Part shown: positions 57,530 through 64,000 of the stretch, in pieces | Layout: each line of letters begins with the position of its first letter | Position numbering within the stretch: the first letter of the stretch is position 1 | NCBI GenBank assembly: GCA_907163375.1 | Contig: CAJQUW010007936.1 | Coordinates: 1-64,000, forward strand | DNA from: Prostheceraeus crozeri | Lineage: Eukaryota > Platyhelminthes > Polycladida > Euryleptidae | Direction: 5' to 3' | DNA length: 64,000 nucleotides | Position numbers and translations under genes: made by a program | The notes under the pieces: generated by a model | The model's database searches: none | What the model was told of the DNA's origin: nothing | What the model saw: the letters and a program-made list of their open reading frames with translations, nothing else

Positions 57530-58135
57530 CACGACAGATGATTCGAGGAAGCGACTGGCTTGCACAGCAATCGTTGATTTAATGGATCACTTCAAAAGTG
57601 ACTAAACTGAGTATGATCTTGGGAAAATCGATTACGCTGGAATGGACGGATCTAACGTAAATTGAAAAGTGTTCAATAAACTGCATAAGGAATTTTTTGA
57701 TATTCCTGCAATGGGGGCCTGTGTTTCCTCATCGTCCATGGAGCTTTGAAAAACGGAATATAAGTATCCGTGTTTGATGTGCAGTCCTTTTATCGATCGG
57801 CTTGCAAGCTTTTTAAGGAATCGCCGGCCAGAGGAGATTTATGTCTTTGATTTAAGTTTTGTGACAGTCTTTGGCTGCAGAACATCTCTGTAGACAATGT
57901 AATGGCCCGTATTTGGCTGTACCTCCTTGCTATAAAAGCAGTCAAGGAAGACACAACTATAAAGAAGTCACTGAAAGACAATCCTAATGTTAAAACCCAA
58001 AGTTTGTTTCACTTAGTAAACAGTTTTTTTGTCGGAACTTCGCTTTCAGAATGTCTGACGGCTTTTCTAAGGGAGGCTCCCTTAGATCTTATAATTGCTG
58101 ATGGATTCACCACACCATTGACGAATTAGCTGCAA
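57530..58135 (+). pseudogene. Decayed transposase-like gene of uncertain family
   Basis: Across two frames in the + direction: AGMDGSNVN, KVFNKLHKEFFDIP, then CFLIVHGALKNGI, FDVQSFYRSACKLFKESPAR, FKFCDSLWLQNISVDNVMA and RIWLYLLAIKAVKE. The order DG.NVN..., C.LH.VHGA.K.G, LF.DSPAR, LKFC...WLEN, RA..IW is one I associate with transposon-derived RNase H-fold proteins scattered through fish and invertebrate genomes. The family name is not certain. Several breaks; a 76-codon piece (57902-58129) remains open. Confidence 0.5.
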
Positions 58136-59524
58136 AAGATCGTCAAGGAGGATATTATTTCAGATTCACAATAACAGATTCTTCATTCGCTTTTTCGCTA
58201 CAGTATGGAGTTATTTTCAAATATTGTTATCACAGAGATAAATTGCTTTGTGTGCTAGTTTGGGTCTAGAGAATGCATTTTTTAATACTGATGGTCACAC
58301 CTAGAACTAGTCCCGATGGGGAAGAAGATCAATTTTCCACTGAATGTTAGGCAAATTCAAGCCTGAATTCTGATGAACTAGATCGCTGACTCTGCATTGA
58401 ACGTACATATTCAGTAAATTTATATCTTCAAGAATCGAGCAGTGTGAACAATATTTCTATTTGATGAATTTATCACGGAAAAACAGATTCAAATATAGGT
58501 ACTGTTCATTTGAAAGATGTTTAGTCTTCAATGTGACAACGACAGCTCGTGTGTTTTCTAATACAACTTTCCTTACGCATTGCACGCTCTTGGCCAATCA
58601 CAAAGGGAGACGAAACTCCCCACACCTTTATACCATTGCATACACCAGCTGAGATAGAATCGCGTCATCTCTAGTATAACTGCGATAGGCGAATCCATCT
58701 CTGTGGTCGTATACTACTGGAAATGGCACACGTTCTCTCAAACAATAAGCTGTCAGCCGACTTTTGGAAAATAACCATCGAGTGGCGTGTGTGTTGTAAT
58801 ATCATTTTGCGCACACCAAAACATGCATCGCGGTCTAGCTAATCCATCTATCCAATCGTCTAGTTAGAATCCATATCTGTGATAGTTGTAAACGTCAGAT
58901 CATGTTTTTTGATATTTCATTAAGTTTTACACCATGCAGTTTCTGCACGTATTTTTCTAGAATTTCTTCGCCGTGGTCGGTATTCGCACATTATCAAAAG
59001 TTGCATCATTCTTTTCGACGAAACGGTGGAGACCGTGACGCTTTCATAATTTGCTGTTAGATATCTTTCTGCTAGTACTATTTTTGTGTTCAGAAATCGC
59101 ACATTTTTATGTTGATCATAAACACTCATAAAAATCGTGGTGACCATGATCCCATCACTATATGTTTCTACGCGGATTCTATTATGAGCACATTTGCAGA
59201 GATACAGAATTATGCACAGTTTTAAAAATACTAAAGACGCAGCATGAATGGCTAAAAGGGATGATGTGGAGGCCATCAAAAGTGGTTTTGAATCCGAACT
59301 GGAAAAATGGTGTAATTCTGGAAAATGTGATGTTTGGAAGAGCGGGCACCATGACATGGCATTCTAACAATAGTCCAATACCTGCGTCATAAATGAATTA
59401 AAATTGGGTTCCTAAAAATCCCGAATTGCTTTAATTTGATAGATTGGCAAGTGATTGGTTGAGCTCCCAGATCCATCACGGGTTAATTATCACAGCTTCT
59501 AGCTCAATATATTCACTTTTTCAG
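58136..59524. other. Rest of PRKAR2 intron 1, unrecognised
   Basis: A 145-codon open frame on the minus strand (59357-58920) and overlapping + frames are present, but none has a domain that I recognise and composition is ordinary. It ends in the acceptor tcactttttcag at 59513-59524. Confidence 0.35.
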
Positions 59525-59620
59525 GTTTGGGTGGAGGAGTTCGTTTCAATGCTCCAAATAATGCCCTAAATGATGAAAATGATGACGAAGATGACGACGA
59601 AGATGATGTTATGGATCAAG
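59525..59620 (+). CDS. PRKAR2: PRKAR2 coding exon 2: acidic linker
   Basis: Completes a Gly codon begun in exon 1 (phase 1) and codes GLGGGVRFNAPNNALN followed by an Asp/Glu run (DENDDEDDDEDD) and VMDQ. It ends G before GTAAGT (phase 1). Type II regulatory subunits have such an acidic, variable linker between the docking domain and the autoinhibitory RRxS site. The inhibitory site and both cAMP-binding domains are not in the remaining 4.4 kb, so the gene runs off the window. Confidence 0.8.
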
Positions 59621-60235
59621 GTAAGTAGTTATTATTTTATTTTTTTATCGAGACGCATATTATTTTGTCCTACGACTATCAACCTTTAAATGGCATTAAG
59701 CGTTGAAATAAAATAGAATTATTGTAAAAATCCATAATAATTGGTACATGAACAATGTTACTGATGAAATCCTGTTATATTTATTGATTTTGCTATTGTT
59801 GTTTAATATTTGCCATGCGTATGTAGAAATCTATTCTGAGACAGAAAGTTCTAAAAGTCCAGCGATGAAGTATTGTGATTGCCCTCTTTATGTCGTCAGA
59901 TATGTAGAGGTGTGCTGCTATTCAAATACTTGGACTTTCTCAGAATGGCGATCAAACTGAACTAAATCATAATAAAAAGAGTCCATACTTTCACAAAGAT
60001 GATTATTGTATATTTCTTCTGATTATACTGAAGGAAATTCTGGACCTGCTAACTTTGAAACCTGCTAACTAAGGTTGAACATCATTGAATACAAACTTCT
60101 GCGTTGCAAAAACAAGCTAGGTTCAGAGTCACAATAAGAGAAAGACTACCAGTCAAGGACTCAGCTTCAGTCAATTTGCCCAAAGCAGAAGAATGGACGC
60201 GACTCGTAGACATCTTCAGTAACATCGCTTCGTCA
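59621..60235. other. PRKAR2 intron 2, left part
   Basis: ggaaattctggacctgctaa at about 60032 recurs at about 60617, on the far side of the LINE scrap below. Otherwise nothing recognised. Confidence 0.4.
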
Positions 60236-60239
60236 CTCG

Positions 60240-60565
60240 GTGGTGTTGTTGTCAAGCGATAAATGCGTGCACCTCCCTTACTATTTTTTTATTTTTACGC
60301 TTCCTCTAACACTGTAATGAATAATAGGGGGCTAAGCGCTGATCCTTGGTGTACGCACTTGCCAACTTGGTCATGATTTGTGTTGTTGAACTCCGTTACG
60401 TGAACATTACTACCGCAACCAATCGCTTGGGAACTCCTTGTCTGCGTAATGCCCATTCGATGATTTTCGTGGTCAAGCTGTCGAAGGCTTTTTCGACATC
60501 GGCGAACACCTGGTAGAGTTTCTTCTTCTTCTGGCTGTACTTTTCTTGTAACTTTTTTTGATCTT
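60240..60565 (-). mobile_element. LINE reverse-transcriptase fragment
   Basis: Read leftwards from about 60560: LQEKYSQKKKKLYQVFADVE, then KAFDSLTTKIIEWALRRQGV and PKRLVAVVM. This is the reverse-transcriptase core with the first catalytic Asp region (Y..F.D.EKAFD......W.ALR..GVP..LV). It then fades, with a degraded SA.....LAPY end before 60300. Truncated on both sides; RTE- or L1-like by eye. Confidence 0.75.
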
Positions 60566-62905
60566 CAAGTTAAAGAAAACAATACACATAGATCACCAGA
60601 TCAAGTTGAAAAGATCAAGGAAATTCTGGACCTGCTAACTTTGAAATTCACGATATTAATAGACTATGAATAAAGATTACATCTTAATCTCATTATGGAA
60701 ACCTTGCATGCTATGTAGTGCAAATTTACTGTTGAATTTACTCATGCTGTAATACTTTAAAATGCAAAACCTCAAAAACAGCAGGTCATTTGATGTATGA
60801 ATAACTTATTGATAGTGACAGATACCATTTTTGAATGCCTAAATTAGTAACGTCCATAAATTCTCATCGTTTCGTTGTCGAATGTGATGAATTTTTAGTC
60901 AGATCTGATACTTTGTAACCACGCGTTTTATTGAAGTATCCACAATGATCTAAACCCGATCTCAATATCAATATAATCCAAGACCCAAATATGCAATGAC
61001 CCAAAACTTAATAGCTTTGTTCCATTTGTGTTTATTGCAAAAAATGAAATAAAAGCTATCGAAATCATTTTCCTAATGCTTATGTGAGTAAAGATAAAAA
61101 AACATTTCGTGTCTTGTGTATCACATGATCTGAAGTTCTAGATTTATCTTCCTAATTTCGAATTATAATCAGCTGTATACTGATCTCTTATGCCTTGCAA
61201 AGTGAGCTACGTTTAACCCTTCGCTTACATTTGCGAGAATATTATGCATTATGATAAAGTGTTTTCAGTATGACATGAATTGTATTATGCAATTATACTA
61301 ATACAACTAGTACTTGAAATACTTTGAAGGAAGATGCTCTATCATTTTGATGAGCGCTTCAAGTATCTATAACATTTTTTATGAAACTAATAAGATTAAT
61401 TTCTATATTTTTCAAGTCAACCGATACTGCGGGAAATGAACTTAAATGCTTGATGATGTGCAGGTAATCGCTATTTTCATGGTTTTCTTTCGTTCAAATC
61501 ATCGCTGCATTTTACAATTTCACAATCTGTTGCATCTGCGCTCGCATATACTGCTTATATCCAGAGCATACAATGAACAATGAAATATAGAAACGAAACC
61601 TTTGTTTATCATTTAACTTCGGATGCAATTTTCCTTTTTATCTTTACTACAGTTCGGTTGAGCTCATGAATTTTTCAATAGAATTTGTTCGCAATTTCTA
61701 TTTTGCATCAGCTATTTTAGAATAACACATCACGCTGCCTTCACCTGTTTTCCCATATTAATGGCATGCTTGAGATATGTTACAGATTTTATTGCGCTGA
61801 TATCTTTTCCGTTTTCTGTTCTGTCGAGGATTCCTTTAATTATTCAATTTTTAGTTCTCAGACTTGCTGAGAATCTAATAGCATCAATGCAAGAGAGATG
61901 GTGAACTCTCGCAATGATGATGATGAATGAACTCATCTGTGGGGGTAGAAGGAAGTATGCTAATTTCATCCTGAATGTTTTCCTAGCTTGTGTTGCAGAT
62001 GTTCTGAATGCACAATTTCAGATAGTCGAGAAAGTGGGACTTCTTAGGAAGCTTCACTGGCCAAAATGCAGTGCTTGTCCGGCTTTCCTCTATCCCCATT
62101 TTCGCCATAATTATTTGAAGTCTCAATTTATTCCTTTGACTTCATGTTCTTTATGAAGATAGGACCTCGTTCTCCCACCACTCCACGTACTACTGCCATT
62201 ACTAGATTAGAGTCGAACGCTCATGGCTACCTGCAAGCGGAGCAAGCAGTTGTCACGCACCAACAGCATCAAATGCTTAGATAACTAAACCATTTCAGCT
62301 GAATGCTGCTATATATTTGTGAGTTGCTTAGAACATGTTTATCAATTTGAACTTATTTATGAAACTATAAGAATTGTGAATAATGTCGTCATGATGTTAG
62401 GCTACTCATGGGAATGAATTTATTCTAAATCATAATGCAAAATTCGAAGCATTGACTTCAACATCAAAAAACTTATATGCACAAGTACTTTCATGAGTCT
62501 TCGAGTGTTTTCGCGTGTCTTTGTTCAACGATGATTTATTATTGGCTTCAGCATAGAAATAGAAATGGATTCTTTTCTCTCTTTCTATTCGAGTCGAGTT
62601 AGGCCCAAGCTGACAGAATGGAAGGCACTTACGTGACTAGTAGGAGAAAATACATGATACTATAGGACGAAATTTGAGGTACAATGGCGCCTTCATTCAA
62701 CACAGTTAAATTTATCAACTGATGCGTTTTCAAAATAGCCTAACTCTGATGTTTGTAGTCTGGGTATCCGTATGTATATAGCGTTTTACAATTGAAATTA
62801 GTGAGAAATTCCTTTTCATTTTTGGTGAAACTACAAGAATTAATGTAAATATTTTATCAATTCCTTAACTTTATTTAATGTGATACCGGTAGTTCATTTA
62901 TCGAT
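60566..62905. other. PRKAR2 intron 2, unrecognised
   Basis: About 2.3 kb of AT-rich DNA. I searched by eye for an RRxSVCAE-type exon and found none. Confidence 0.4.
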
Positions 62906-62907
62906 TT

Positions 62908-62985
62908 TTTTCTGGTGAGGTTAGTGCGTACTATCCGAAGTCAGAGTTCTATGAAACCCAGGGGTCAGAATCCTAAGAAAATGGT
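62908..62985 (+). mobile_element. Possible degenerate tRNA-derived SINE head
   Basis: gaggttagtgcgtactatcc (about 62916) resembles an A box and ggggtcagaatcc (about 62960) a B box at the right distance. Both are imperfect and the tail is not defined. Confidence 0.35.
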
Positions 62986-63444
62986 AGAACTTTGCATCCC
63001 TGGCGCAATCGGTCTAAAGTCACTCAGAAATCGACAGTCACCCAGTAAACGAACTCAAAGGACCGCTTTGATGGGCAACTACCATACATCACTTCAGTCA
63101 ACACCTGTTGGATTTTTTGCGGTGTACAATTGTTATAATGACCGAAGTATGATCTTTCTGATGAAAGAGAATTAGGATAACAGTTAACACGCCAGAAAAC
63201 TGGTGAAGAGACTGATTGCATTTAATTTGTCCATAACAAAAATTTCCATTAGCTATTAGGACCTTGAAGTTGAAGATATTGACAATCAAATTCGCAGTAG
63301 AGCATAACAAGCACAACCAACCTCTCAAAATTGTTGGCAAATTTACATGATGAGTAGTTTGGTGAATATTGCAGGACGACTAAGATATGTGGAATATCTA
63401 GCTCACATCTCCTATAAAATAATTATGTGCAAACACAATTTAAC

Positions 63445-63517
63445 CTCTAACATAAACATTTTGTTTGTGGATTACCTTTTTGATAATGATTCCACAAACA
63501 AAATGTTTATGTTAGAG
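63445..63517. repeat. Perfect hairpin, 27-bp arms, 19-bp loop
   Basis: The left arm 63445-63471 contains taacataaacattttgtttg; the right arm 63491-63517 is its exact complement. It stands 15 bp before the dimeric repeat copy 2. No coding content. Confidence 0.9.
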
Positions 63518-63532
63518 CTCCGAATAACGCAT

Positions 63533-64000
63533 GTGAAGTTAGCGGAACCACTTCTATCTTTAAACTTGGATTTCTCAATAACAACTACGAATTGATGGAA
63601 TCTGAGCCCAGGAGGCTGGAATTGATAAGGCAAAAGTTGTTTCGAATGCAATCACGCATGCAGTCACAATAAAAAAATGCTTCCGGTGGGTAGTTCCACT
63701 AACTTCAAGCACGCACATGAACATGTTGCGATGCAGCTGCTTTTGACTGCATTGCTGTGAAAAATGAAGCATATGTTTGTGATTAGTGCAACAAATTGAA
63801 TCAGGTAGTGGCAAAATAAGATTGATTTACTATCAGCGAAGCTACGAAGTTCGTTCCGCCAACTTCACAACGGAACCACTTTTATCTTAAAACTTGAATT
63901 TCTGAAGCACGAATGCGACTTTGTGGAATCCTAGCTCAGATTCGTGACCAGGAGTAGGAGTTGTTTCGAATAGAATCTCGCTGTAATAAATAATGGTTCC
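63533..64000 (-). repeat. Composite ('dimeric') inverted-repeat element, copy 2, cut by the window edge
   Basis: Inverted relative to 24782-25279. It opens gtgaagttagcggaaccact, carries the first 165-bp unit and the same linker (gcttcattttt, atcgcaacatg words). The second unit runs to the last base (aataatggttcc), just short of the expected final gccaacttcac. Visible length 468 bp agrees with copy 1 (498 bp). Confidence 0.75.

Noticed and set aside
58920-59357. 145-codon minus-strand frame
   Set aside because: No recognised domain, overlapped by + strand frames of similar length, and inside PRKAR2 intron 1; no support as a gene.
1-64000. CRISPR arrays, rRNA, operons, LTR elements or endogenous viruses
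   Set aside because: No regularly spaced repeats, rRNA-like sequence, bacterial gene organisation, LTR pairs or capsid/envelope-type reading frames were seen.

Overview
The window is a piece of an AT-rich animal nuclear genome. It has spliced genes with GT-AG introns up to 16 kb long, and a very high load of old DNA transposons, LINE fragments, Penelope-like fragments, tRNA-derived SINEs and palindromic (fold-back) repeats. Nothing in it is bacterial or viral, and no LTR or retrovirus-like element was recognised. The mix (BED-finger hAT, piggyBac, Tc1/mariner DD34E, Penelope, several LINE clades) and the two host genes fit an invertebrate animal. The species cannot be fixed from the sequence; a marine deuterostome or similar is only a guess.

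Two host genes lie on the + strand. The first is an LRRC27-like gene (leucine-rich repeats then coiled coil). Its seven coding exons run from 6167 to 40752, and the splice phases agree at all six junctions, giving a complete 492-residue protein. The second is the 5' part of a type II regulatory subunit of cAMP-dependent protein kinase (PRKAR2). Exon 1 at 53631-53781 codes the RIIa dimerisation/docking domain and exon 2 at 59525-59620 codes an acidic linker. The rest lies beyond the right edge.

Layout: 1-6160 is upstream DNA with a hAT tail, a 296-bp palindrome, a decayed hAT transposon (1318-3750), a SINE and one unexplained minus-strand reading frame. 6160-40752 is the LRRC27 gene; its introns hold LINE and Penelope fragments, several SINEs, large inverted repeats, short TIR elements, a composite 'dimeric' repeat and a hAT-type element with perfect 8-bp target duplications (35538-37258). 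40753-53600 is an intergenic transposon nest: a complete-length but broken Tc1-like element (41693-43332), remnants of a piggyBac-like element split by a LINE (about 43800-47270), and a full-length decayed piggyBac (48869-51719) sitting exactly between two 321-bp direct repeats. 53600-64000 is the start of PRKAR2, with two LINE fragments and a decayed transposase-like gene in its introns, and a second copy of the dimeric repeat at the right edge.

Both host genes code for proteins of signalling or scaffold type. Apart from their being neighbours in the same orientation, the sequence does not show that they act together. Most of the remaining interest lies in how the mobile elements are built and nested.
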